Positions 48,871-60,712 of a stretch of DNA of 64,000 bases are shown piece after piece. The notes under the pieces were generated by a model that did no database searches, was not told where the DNA came from, and worked only from the letters and a program-made list of their open reading frames with translations. Made by a program: the position numbers and the translations under genes. The stretch is taken from positions 1,302,001 through 1,366,000 of the forward strand of contig JAUFSD010000004.1 of NCBI GenBank assembly GCA_033030425.1. The letters are read 5' to 3'. How positions within the stretch are numbered: the first letter of the stretch is position 1; each line of letters begins with the position of its first letter. Origin of the DNA: Verpa conica. Its lineage: Eukaryota; Ascomycota; Pezizomycetes; Pezizales; Morchellaceae.

Positions 48871-51539
48871 TGGATCACTTTGAAAGAGAAGCGATGGCAT
48901 GTCAATTCTCTGACGACTTTTTTTTTTTTTTCTCGAATGAACCTCTTTCATGCTTGATTTGCCCCCAGCCCAGGCTGTAGAAGAAACATACAGAGCCTAT
49001 TCACTCTTCTTACTCTGGCTGTATTTGTGTTCTGCTGGAAGGCATTTTGAGTTTTTTTTCTTGTTATGAAAGGTAATTTTTTTTGGTCTAAGGTTGGGGT
49101 TCGGCTTGTTTGTTTCATATATGGGAAGGGAAAAGGTAGACGATCGGTGTTGGGCGAGCGGTGTATCTCACGACAGAAACATTACGGGAGAGTAACGACG
49201 AACGGACCCTCACCGGTTGACTGTTCGTGAGGAAACGACATCACAAGTACCTGAAGGGTTTACGAACGACAACGCTACAATTCTGGCATCTATCTTATCT
49301 AAGAACCACCACATTTTACCTACTCCATCCTGCCCTAATCTGCCACATTTATTTTATGTTCAACCTGTTTAACGTGTAATAGCCCTTTTTATCCCCCTGT
49401 TCGATTCTCTGTAAATACATGACCCTAATGTTTCCCCTCTTTCACTTCTACTATACCCTATTCACATTATTCTATTTCTTCTTCCTATTCTAGACCTCCA
49501 CGGCCTGAATTGTACATTCTGGGGACCTATTTTTGTGGATATCGCTTTCTTGATAATTCTTGTCATATTCATTTTTCTCGACGCCCTTGGCGGGTGCTGT
49601 GGTTAGTTTGTATGGTTGAGTGTTTGTATTTGTTGGTGGGCGAGGCTGAGAGAAGGAGCCGAGAAATTCAGATGCTGTCCGTTCGTTCGTTCGTCCGTTG
49701 ATCTGTTTGACAATGTGACCTGGCATCCAAGGAGTTGTAGAAACGTGTACCTTATACTCCTGGGGTTTTACTCGGATTTCGTTTTATGACTTTGGATTGT
49801 AAATATGTATGGTCTAGGCCACGCGCAGAGCTAGTGCGGTGAATTTTAGAAAACAGACCAGGCATTGAAACAACGCCACCACCTAGTTCTGACACTGTGG
49901 GGACAATCAACCCTAAGCTGAAAATAGCCTAGACACGTTTGGTTCGAGGTTCGAGCTGAGGGACGCTGTTGGTGCTTGTTAAGTTTCAAAAAAATTTCTT
50001 TTTAGCTGATCGGCAGCATTCAACTACTGATTTTGGGGAGAGGAAGGGAAGGTAATTGTTGGCGTAATGTTTTAAAAGCGAGTGATTGACTATGAATATG
50101 AATATGAACTTGACAGGGTTGACTATAGGTATTTCTTTTTTTCCGGAGGCTTTCCAGGGGTATAAGATGTCTCGGGCATGGGAGATTTTCGTCTGCAGTG
50201 TAGCAGTGTTAGTTATGCTCTACTCGAAACAGGCATATAGTACTCGGAAGTGTAGGTGAGTATTTTCACCCTCCATATCCAATAAACTTCCCTATCCGAG
50301 ACTTGCATTTTCGGGTACTTAATGCCTGCTGCAGGTAACTGCAAATTCTTTCTGAGCTGAGGTGGCCTTGTCTTATTTAGGAACTGCACTTTAGTGTAGA
50401 CCAGTTCACCGGGCCCAATATGCATGACAAATTCAAGACGTAGACTACCCTTCTTCTAGTGGATAAGTTTCTGGAGGAGGGAGGAAGCAACTGTGCTAGG
50501 GTTTAAACCGTGGTACGTTAGTCTTTTGAGGGCTTTCCTGCAGTCCCGGAGGTGGGTATTTAAATATAACCCGGGGGTTGTGAGCTGGTTAGTTCAGATC
50601 TTTCGGACTTTCGGACAAAGGGATGTGTCTGTCTTTCATACATAAGTGATCACTCGGAGTTACCAATCAGGGAATCGCGTTATTGTAAAATTTTATGAGA
50701 GGGTTAGGCTGTTTTGAAATAAAACTATAGGCCTCTTGAAGGTTTGGGTATAGTGACGAGATATGCTGTACTTTACTATTCGGGGCTCTAGTTTTTTATA
50801 TGTATCTCTTACTTTGAGGGGCTGGGGCCGACTCCTTTAGGAGTGAAGGTATCGTATCCTATAATTGCTTAATACAGCCAAAAGGAGTAATACATAAGAT
50901 ATAGAACCAACTCATATTCTCAATAAAGTTGCCAGCTATGTCGCCCTGTTAGTATCGATATCATGGGGGGCCCTTAATGCATCGAATTTTACTCTATTAT
51001 AGGATTTTACTGCGGTTTTTTTTTAAAGAGACAGAGACAGGCTATAAAATCTTAGAGCCATTCACGTCGAATACTACCTCTCCATACCCAATGGTTCCTC
51101 CTCGACACAAAATCTCATTATATATCGTAGGAGTTTGGAACTAGAGGTGGTAATTAGTGTGAAGGATCCAGGTATATTGTATCCCTTAGTTCTTGTATTA
51201 TATTCTTCATATCATGTAGCATATTCTCGTTCTCCTATGTTTCCTTCTGCTTCTGTGTCTTATTATCAATATTCTGTACCTGATTCTCTATGTATTTCAC
51301 CTGCTTCATCATTCCCTCAATTAATTGTCTCAGCCTCAGCAAGCTGACCCTGGGTACAAGTCTTTTTATACTTTTCTGGGTATTTGGATGCTCTAGTCGG
51401 GTTTTGAGTTGGCGGAGATAAGCTAACTAGTACTAGATCACGTACTAAATGGCTTAATTTGGTGAGCCTTGTTTTCTTTCTTTCTTAGGGTGCTTGAGGT
51501 CGTCGAAAGATAGATAAGTGATTAAGACTGATAAAATAT
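48871..51539. other. Gene-poor region, 3' flank of the 48.3-kb gene
   Basis: This 2.7-kb stretch has no supported gene. A T run (about 48919-48931) and a short CGTT tandem near 49680-49697 are visible. Sequence becomes increasingly AT-rich beyond 50600. Confidence 0.45.
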
Positions 51540-52650
51540 TTAGATGAGAAGCCTGACTATACGCTCTAACTCCTTATCCTTAGAATCGTCTAGCTTCATC
51601 TCTTGTATCCCCTGTTCAACGTTGAATCGGTAATACCGCTATTCCTCTTAGAGAGCTCTCGCTAGTCCTTTACAAACGATTTGGTGGCCTTCTGTGTATG
51701 GGTGGATATTTTGACAGACTCAATTAGCACACTTTGGAGTCTATTTTGAAGTTCCCCAACTTTAACCCATTCCGTACCGGTGCTGACGAGACAAGAGATC
51801 TGGACTCCAGGCAAGATTCGGTCCGCTTCATTCACCAGCTCCCGAACCGGATTATTAAGCAGCATTGCGCCATCAATAAAAACACTTCTTGAGCTTTTGA
51901 ATTTGACTGGTTTAAAGAACAAAGGAGCTGTAGAGGTTGCCCTTGTAGCTTCCCAAAGCTCGTACTCGTGGTCTTCCTAGTCTCTGGGATAGCTCTGAAG
52001 TAGTTCGTACTCCGCATTAGCGGCCATAATCGCATATATAAAGCTATGAATGAATAATTAATTCTGAGTTCCACTAAACCAGGCCGATAAGAGGAGTACG
52101 TTTTATATCTGGGTTCTGGGCTGGGTGCCACCTAGAAGCGGCTCATTTTTGCACTTCTTCTGAATTATATTATTGATAACTAGTTGTTCTAGGATCTTCG
52201 AGTCAAACTGTTCAGGCTCTCTAGGGGCATTCTAGATCTTTCTGATACCCCCTCCCCTTTTTTCTTCCCGAGAACACCTTTTGCTAGCTCAATATACGCT
52301 TCAATTATACATTCTGTAATACCCATACCAAGCCTAAAGGCAAGGTACTTTATTAGTATCGGGTTATGTTTTCCGCTGGAGGATGACTTACCTTCCTAAA
52401 ATGATGGCGATCGATCTAAAATATTTAGGATATTGTTTTTGTATAAACGGGTTTAGGGTTAAACGTACCCTTCTATAGAAGTTCCACCAATAAGGTCAAA
52501 GTAGTCGTAAGGCCGGCCGGGGCTCATCTAAATCCTACTCTCGTTTGATTCGATGAATAATGCGGTAGAGAATGAGTAAGCTCGTTAATTCTTTTACTCC
52601 CCCACTATCTACCATTATTAGCCTGAATATTGCTGGAGAATAGGGCGTGG
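51540..52650 (-). pseudogene. Patatin-like phospholipase pseudogene, RIP-like decay
   Basis: The whole patatin domain can be followed on the minus strand, broken. At 52609-52589 the oxyanion-hole motif, normally DGGGVRG, reads DSGGVKE. YDYFDLIGGTSIEG (about 52507-52468) shows the nucleophile motif, normally GTSTGG, as GTSIEG. Introns at about 52467-52423 and 52400-52350 look intact and join GSIAIILGR to LGMGITECIIEAYIELAKG. QFDSKILEQLVINNIIQKK and LWEATRATSTAPLFFKPVKF follow, then FIDGAMLLNNP with the catalytic Asp kept. YYRFNVEQGIQEM comes near the end. In-frame TAG stops lie at 51977-51979 and 51662-51664, with a frameshift just after the latter. The changed motif residues are explained by C-to-T or G-to-A transitions. 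Confidence 0.85.
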
Positions 52651-54194
52651 CATTTTTTTTACCTAAAGATAGAAGACGCCGGGGGGGGGGCTATTTCACT
52701 CATACTGGTGTTAAGTGCGTTTATGAAAATGCATCTTCTTTTGAGCAAAAGAGATGAGAGATCCGGTAGTGAAGAGTTGTTTGAAGAGGTTGAGATATGT
52801 TAACAAGGCTGAAAAAATGCTATAAACTACTGTGGGCTCATGCTTCGATAATGCAGTAGACTTTTGTTATAATTATAACAATACACTTAGGACCAATATT
52901 TCATATTCTTATAGGCTACTTATTATTATAGCGCATCCATATAACCTACCCTAAACCTACTATGGTACTGGTGTACCTATTCTTATAACAGAAGTATACT
53001 GTACTTAGCATTCGGCTAAAGGCTGTGTAAGGCGATTTTACCGCCGAGTCTATTAAGCTGGGCATGATGCAGCCCTAATTATGGATTTATGTAATCTGGT
53101 ATCACCAGTATGGGAATAGCTAAAATTTCAATTATTTTTGGTTTCGTTTGGATTAGTATGCTAGGTGAACTTAGCGTATAACGTCTGTATGGGCTCTATA
53201 AGCTGTCATTCGTACTAATCCGACCTTATAAAAATGGTATTAGCCTGTATAAAATAAAGGCTATATGTATTATCTTAATATTTCGTGTTCGGTCTTAATA
53301 TTCCAGCTCCCTCCCCGTTACGACCTAAGCTGTTATGGGGTAGAGTCTAAATCTCTAAAAATAGGCCCCTTTTAACTCTACGACATAGATATAATAACGA
53401 AACCTCATCTCCTAATAATTAAACATTTTGCCAAAAAGAGCTAATCTAGACTAGTTTGAGATGATACAATTACGTATATTTTAGTACAAATCTGCCACAA
53501 TAACATCCCTCCCAGTACATTCCCGTATAACGCACATAGACCTAAGCCACAAATTAAAGCTCGAATATAACCCCATTTTACTACTCCACTGTTCCAAATC
53601 ACCTATTATATCATATAATACCCAGTTACAACCAGCGCTACACAATAATGCACAATCCCGCTCCCATTCCAGATTTACCGATAGAGAAAAGAAAAGAGAA
53701 AAATACCCAGTCCCATTGCTCCCTATCAGAAAAACAAAAGTAAAAAACCATGAATAAGGAAAGAATAGATAAAATTACAAGAACGAGTAGTTATATAAAA
53801 TATAAATAAAAATATGAAAAAAGGGGAATAAAGTCCTATCCTGGCTCCTATCCAATCCAATCCGGTACGCATACACCCTATCCAGACCCGCTAAACTTTT
53901 GGTTTTAGAAGTAACAAGTAAAAGAATGAACAAGCAGAAGACCAACCCGAAATGAAAACAGAAGAGAAAGAAGCGAAGAAATGAAAGGAGAAAATCATGA
54001 ACAGTCGACGATAGACCACAAAGAATTGCCAGAAGCTGGTAGAATAAAACACATGAAAGATTAATTAGTAAAGTGAAGACATGCATGACCATGACAAAAT
54101 AAAAAAGCAAAAAAAAACCGCCGGCAATTAACGAAATAACTTTTTTGAAAAGAAAAAACAAACGCTTTTTGAAGAAAGTGTCTCAAACGACACT
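52651..54194. other. AT-rich decayed region and TSC2 3' flank
   Basis: No gene is supported. A run of about ten G lies near 52681-52690. The hydrophobic minus-strand open frame at 53775-54161 is Phe/Leu-rich because the plus strand is A-rich, and it lies in the probable 3' flank of TSC2. Probably degenerated repeats, which is inference from composition. Confidence 0.45.
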
Positions 54195-57100
54195 TTACGT
54201 AAACCTACTAAAGTCCAAACTCGTCAAAAGACCCTCTGTCTCTAGATCTCTCTCCACATCAGCTCCGTTCATCTGTACTGAGTTCCTGTAACTATGATCT
54301 GACAAGCTCGTCTGTGCGCTCATCGTCGAAACTCTTCTAGAGCCCGGCATCGTTGGCGGACTAGTCGTTCCTCCCGCACCACCACCTCCAGTCACTCCCA
54401 AACCTCCACTATTCCCACCATTGCTTAGGCCACCTGAAGTAGTAATCCTCTCCCGTAGTCGAGTGATACTCTGCAGTCGATGTCTCCAGTTTGAAATATG
54501 TTCCCCGCCACCTTCATTGTACACATGTGAGTAGACACTCGCGCTCAGCGCTAAATTTCTGACAAAAGACGGTAGTGACAGGTCTGAGACAATTTTTGTT
54601 TCCTGTGCTGGACTGATATCGGAGAACCCTTCCTTCCGGCAGACCTGAACTCTATAGAACACTCTATCCTGCAACCCCTTCTTCGTCAGGCGCGAGGAAA
54701 TGAACCCCCTCCTAGCCTCTGGTGTGATGACAATGCTGACAAAGTTGAATTGAGAAGGGATCGTTCCAAATCGCCAAGGAAGACCGGAGTTATTGAAGAC
54801 AATGTTAACGAAATCATTACCGATGTGGCGTTTCTTCATTGTACACTGCTCATCATCTGCAGATGTTGGCATCATACTCGTGACGTGGAATACCATTTCT
54901 GTGATTCGATCGCTCCAGACGTACGCAAACTGGCCATCTAAATCGTTCTCGCGATCTAGGCCTCCGGTATTTCGATCTGTACCCTTCAACCTGATCAAGT
55001 CACCGAGGCCATCAACAAAATCTGTATAGTCTGGTGATCCCATTTGATTTGAAAGGATAGCCTTTTCCTCTGTCTGACCAGGGCCGGCATAAACCACACC
55101 AATCTTGTGAAAATCGACAACCGGTATCCTATCAAAAACGTCTAATGCCCTAGAGGTCTTATCATCATCAGGAAGTAGTACTGGCCTGGTCGCCTCCGTC
55201 GTCCCCAACCCCCCAGCCAACTGTAATAACACATGGCTAGGTAGAACTCTATCCTGTTGTTGTTTCGTTTCCAGGGGGTTGATCCCATTTGGCGAACTTG
55301 GCCTTTCATCTAGAATATTGACCCACTTTGATTGCAAGGTACTTTGTAGTTCACTTGACTCTGGTTTTACACTGTAGTAGCTTGTACCAGACTACTCACA
55401 ATCAGCATAAAAATTATCCAATAAAATAAAATAAAATAAAATAAAGAAAATGAAAGAAATAAAGGAAATAAACTTACAGGTCTCCTAACAACTAGCCTTG
55501 CCACCCCAGTCCCAGTCGCCATATGCACACTAAGAATACTCCCACCAACCAACCAATTCTTCGTGACCACTCCTGCATCCTTGCCAATTTTCCTTGGAGG
55601 TTTCAAATCATGATCGCTAAATGTGAACCTCTGCAACATGTCGATACACGCTTGGCTCTGCTCATCTACGGTATTACTCTGATCATGTAGTACCAAACCC
55701 CTGGTGATCCAAGAAACGTACTTCGGACGCTCACTCAACCTCAACGACAAGAACCACGTCGTCAATACATTGTAAGCAAGCGTGAGGACGTATTGCGGAA
55801 GACTCGGTTCAGTCTGCTCGGTCTGGGATTGTATCGCCTGAAGAAAACTCGCGTCAGAAATTTCGCGAGAACCTAAACGGCCAGGGTAGCTTGCCCGTGA
55901 TGGTGCTGAGGCAGTCGTTTCTTTAGTGTGTTGGATGTAACGGAAAGCGATGCCAAAGATATTGCGGAAGTCAGGTTCCGTGAAGTTACTATACAGGGTC
56001 GGTAGCTTCGCCAATGCTAGTAAAAACTCTAGGATATGCACACTGACTGCAGAAGAGGTAATGATCTGTGAGAGTTTCGTTAAGATGCCTGGTAAGAACT
56101 TGCTCGTTAAACCAGGTAACTCATAGCAACATATCGACAATGCATGAATACAAGGCTTCGCTGTCCTTTGCCATTTGTATAACCCCAGCTGAAAAGCTTT
56201 AATAATCCCTTCAGTCTCATTCTTAGAAAAGTGCTGCTTATAGCCGATCAAAGTCGTGAGTATATTGATGAGAGCCACGGCAATATCGGCCTTCTTAACA
56301 TCCTCAGGAAGATCTGTGTTGGGTATTTTATCTGTATGTAGTTGGTGGCAGATATAACTCCTTAGCATGTTAATATGCGCTCCACAATTCCTGAACGCCG
56401 TCTTGTTGGCAAGCTGAGAGCTCAAGTGGACGAGAACATAGCTGTAGATCTCCCAGTCACATCCTTTCTGCATAATAGGAATTACTTGCTCTATCCACAG
56501 AGCCATTCTGACGCAAGTCTTCGGATCCAATGATGGTCCTTGTAGCGACGGCCCTGCTGGTGTCTGGTGATCCTCCGGCGGATTATAAAAAGTACAGAGA
56601 ATCGGACTAGCCTCGTATGTCGGTTTCTCGGGGAGTGGCTTCGCCTCAGGATATGCCCATATCGGTGGTTTCCGTTTGACGCGGTCCACCATCGGTCGGC
56701 TCTGGTTCCTAAACAAGAACGACTGTTGTGATACCGAACTACTTCTATTTGACCTTGAAGATGATGACGAGTCCTCGCTGGGTCCCGAAGAAATTGGTGC
56801 TTCATCTGGTAGTGTCGTGATTCTATGAAGCACCGCTGCTAGATGATCGGACTCTGTCGTTTCAACCACGAACATGGCATTCTCCGAGTCCGCCCTGAGC
56901 CGGAATAGTAGCTTCATAGCCGTCAATCGCGCATGCGTATCTACGTTTTTGGATGCTACGATCTTAATAATTTCTTCGTACGTCCGGGCAGCCTTTATAG
57001 CGTCGATATTCATATTCCTGATAAATATTCTTACCAACCCCCGAGTGACGATGGTGGCCGGAGAAATGTGGTGGCCGTGGTACGAAGTAACTACTCCAAG

Positions 57101-59065
57101 TCTAGGCTGACTCAAAGGTCTCTGGGCTGCTGGTTTGCTTTCATCATCCTGTTCCAGCTCTTTCAAAGATTCCTCAAGTCTAACATAGCTCATCAGTAAG
57201 TCGAGACACATATTGAAAAGGCCAAGATTACTATCCCCCGCGACGTCTACTGCTAGCTTAACCAATGCTTCTAAAACCTTCAAATCTTCCTCATTCTGAA
57301 AATCGTCAAAAATCGACATGACCAATGATCGTAAAATGTCTTCATTACACATCTCTCTGATAGTCTCGTAAACATCCTTAATCAAAGATAGGACGCTAAT
57401 TCGCATTGCTGTTGGCCTTGTCCGATTTTTAAAGAATATATCAAGCAAGCGCTCACAGTTTGCTAGCCACTCAGAGGACGATGGGTAACAAAGATGCTCT
57501 GTAGCATAGTGATTGATGACGTGCTCTGCTGCTGAGTCTGGTAGGTGTCCATGCACACGAACGAAGAAATCGACAACTTCGTCTGTTTGTTCAAACTCGG
57601 GATTACGGCACGCCATCTCCAGCTGATTTATGACCTGTAGGATAGCCTGCGCTATGGCATTGCTCAATCCACCTTGTTCGTTTTTCTGTGGGCGTGGCAA
57701 ACCATCACCCACCCCTGGGCGAGTATCCAAGAGTGTTCCATCCGCTCGCTCACCCGTCCTACGTGAACAGGCCACCAAAATATCCAATGGCACGGCCCAC
57801 TCATCGAAGGAGATTTGCGAAACGACGTCTTTGCTCGCGAGGATAGCACTGATGGCCCTGCATATTTCTAATTCTAAACGTGGGCTGTCTGCAGCAAGAG
57901 CGGACTGGAACCCTGACATGACGATAGGAAATTGCACTGGAGGCAAGCCATCTTGCTCATCTGCTATTAAGAGTTTCTCCAAGAACCAGACGGCACCCTT
58001 AAGAGTGTTTGTATTTGCATTCGCAGAGCTCGAGGTAGGATGTTTCGCGGGAGTTTCAAGGATTTCCAGCAGGACCAGGACAGAGTTGTGAGCCATGTAA
58101 CTCTTGCAGAGGTTACTAACGGCACTCCAAGTGGCATCGGCAAGCTCTCGCAGGGTGGCATAAGCACCACACAATACCTCTATACAAGACTTGAGCGCAG
58201 CACGGGGTACGTAGCCATATGTGATGAGAGCTTCAATGACACAAATGGAACATTCGATGTCCTTCTTCTGGGTTGTCCTTCTGCAAATGGAGAGGACGTC
58301 CAAGAGCAGTTGGTTTATTTCACGCTCCTCAAAAGATTTAAAGTTGAATTTGATGACTTGAGTGGTGAATTGGAACAACTCCCTCAGACAGAATTCCGCA
58401 CCAGACATGTTTTCCGGGTTACCCCCATCCCGCTTGCGGATTTGACGCTCCAGAGTAGCTTCCCTGAACCAATTCTTCAACCATTTGGACAATAGAGAAA
58501 CTAGCTCTCTATGAAACGTAGACACATCCCTCCCCCCGTTGGTGAGCGCGATCATCGCCTGTAGCTGGTGGAAAAAGTCATCCATGCAAACGTGAAACGC
58601 GATTGTGTGGTAGATCTTGAGCCGGTCTAGTGATGAAGGCTCGTGCTGTTGGATACATGCCGAGAGAAGTTTAAAAGCGGCCTGGCGAACCTCCGGGGGA
58701 TTGTCCGCGTCCAGTAAGTCCTGCGCGTTCGACCAAATTTCCGTCACAGTTGAAACCGGGTAATCCGCAATTATCGTCCTTAACGCCTCTGCCGCCGCCA
58801 CACGATCATTCAGGGGATTGCTAGCCCTTAGCCTGTCCACCAGGACCTGGCCGCTAGTGACAGCATCCTCCCCAAAATATTCCCCATACAGGCTCGAGCG
58901 GTGGCCATTACTTGTTATCGGTGCTGCTGGCGACGGAGGGATGGAGAAACCAGTGCGGTTTAGACGTCCGCCGAAACTCCGAAATACATTTGCAATACTG
59001 GACGATGTCTTGTTTGGGTCTTGTAGCTGTGGCGGGTCAACGTTACTTTGAGAAGATGAAGGCAT
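54195..59065 (-). CDS. TSC2: Tuberin homologue TSC2, Rheb GTPase-activating protein
   Basis: GAP subunit of the tuberous sclerosis complex; it switches off Rheb and so restrains TORC1. Two exons, 59065-55478 and 55391-54195, give 1594 aa. The long N-terminal part is helical-repeat tuberin sequence (for example WLKNWFREATLERQIRKRD and LSLRLSERPKYVSWITRGLV). The C-terminal RapGAP domain shows KIGVVYAGPGQTEE, YTDFVDGLGDLIRLKG and KRHIGNDFVNIVFNNSG, with the catalytic asparagine thumb (Asn of GNDFV, about residue 1388) intact, then QFNFVSIVITPEA. The 86-nt intron joins RRP to SGTSYYSVKPES, the expected RRPxGTTS-type junction. The intron carries five tandem AAAAT units on the plus strand. A poly-Gly stretch occurs near the C-terminus. 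A divergent 1.65-kb promoter is shared with CSE1. Confidence 0.95.
55414..55445. repeat. AAAAT pentanucleotide repeat inside the TSC2 intron
   Basis: About five AAAAT units lie on the plus strand. On the TSC2 sense strand they give a T-rich tract in the middle of the intron. Confidence 0.8.
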
Positions 59066-60712
59066 TTAAGTAGCTATACGAGACACACGATAAGAGTCAG
59101 CAGGGAATGCTGTTGACATGGACGAGGTCAAAAGTTTTCAGAGGAAAGGCTCTAATTGGTGTCATCCAGGGACGAAAGCTGATTGGAGCGGAGAGAAAAA
59201 AGGTGTAGTGACAACGGCCAACCAGGTCACCTGACGGTTACGCGGGAAGACTAGAAATGATAAGGAACCAATGATAGTATGGTAACGAACCTGTCGCCCA
59301 AAACACTCGGGTGAGCGAGTCCTGCGCCGAACGAAGCGCGGAAGGATGAGAACACCACTCGCGGGATAGAGCAGAGGGTATTTGCGCAGAGGTGGAGGCA
59401 ATCTGAAAGCTGGCGAGGGTGGATGATAATGGAAGGGTGAAGTCGGTCATATAAACAGCATGGAGGGAGGGGGGTTACTAAGGGCGAAGAGAGGGAAAGG
59501 GTGTGGAGGGGTGAGGAGGAGGAGGAGTAGGAGGAGGGGTGAAGTCAGAATAGCCAACCAGTCCTGGTGATACTACGGTAGCCCGACAAGAATGAGATAT
59601 ATATATTTTTATAATTTTTTTGACTAGACTATGCGCAGGGCGTACAATCAGGCGAGAGTTAGTAGGTGTTCAAGTTGGGTTTTGAAGAAGCACCTGCTGT
59701 TGCCGCTGGCTGAAGTTTTGTCTGTGGGATGGAGGAGTTTGCGAAACGGGAGATGGAAGGGTAGACAAGCAGGGACCACTAAGGTGCAGAAACACCGTGT
59801 AGACTGGGGGGGGGATGGCTGAAGGGTTTTTGTAGCTGGCTCGAGAGAGCGTGTGGAGGGGGGTGGAAAGGATTTTTTTCCTGTTTACTTTTTCCCCTTT
59901 TTATTTCTTTCTTTTCTTTCTTTTCTTTCTTTTATGAATGGATGAATGGGAGAGGGAGAAGGAGAAGAGAGGGTGGATGACCAAGGAGGAATACGCTGTG
60001 AACAGTTGTGGTGATTGCGGTGGAACAGTGGGAAGTTGCGGAATCCAATGTAAGAGACAAAAAAATGATGGCCAAAATCAAGCAGCGGCTTTAGCCACTC
60101 TACTTAGTGCGCCACCACCGCAGGCACGAGGACGGGGCAGCACTTGGCAGGTGAGGTTGGGCGTGGGCGTGGGGTCGGTCAATCGTCACTGCTTCTGGGT
60201 GATGACGATGGGTATATCTAGGTATTAAGGACTACAATTTGTGTCGGCTGAGCGTCCCCCGGCGTGCCCCATCTTACGCCCAGCAAGGTTGTTGCCAGAC
60301 AAAGGCATGTCTACCATCCCGACCCCGCCAAGCAGACCAGACCGGCGGGGCTCCCTCTCGTGTGTCCCGCTAGAGTAGTGGCCGGTTGTCTTAGCTGCAT
60401 CATTTGTTTTCCTTCACGTCCTCCCATCCTTTTCCCGACACCCTCTCGTAGTTAGAGATAGCACTGCTCCCATTGCCTGTTCCCCCCATTTTTCATTGCC
60501 CCATTGCATTGCACTACCCCTACCCTCCAAGGTTCTCGATACGGATACCTGCTAGCTGCTAGCTCCCTAGCAAACAAGAGTCTCACCCCCGATTGATCAC
60601 TATACCCCCACTACTACATTGCTCTCAGTACTTTACATCCCCACAACCACGACCTGGCAAACGATCAAGACCACGACTACCACTGCTGCCACCACCAATA
60701 CCACTCCTGGCC
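59066..60712. promoter_or_regulatory. Divergent TSC2/CSE1 intergenic and promoter region
   Basis: These 1.65 kb separate two divergent start codons. Visible elements are a GGA-rich block (59508-59540), a tandem TTTCT-like pyrimidine tract (about 59897-59933), and a C-rich leader just before CSE1 (60595-60710). The open frames are low-complexity or lack family features. Confidence 0.5.

Noticed and set aside
53775..54161. 128-codon minus-strand open frame after TSC2
   Set aside because: Phe/Leu-rich translation of an A-rich plus strand with no domain features. It lies in the likely 3' flank of TSC2.
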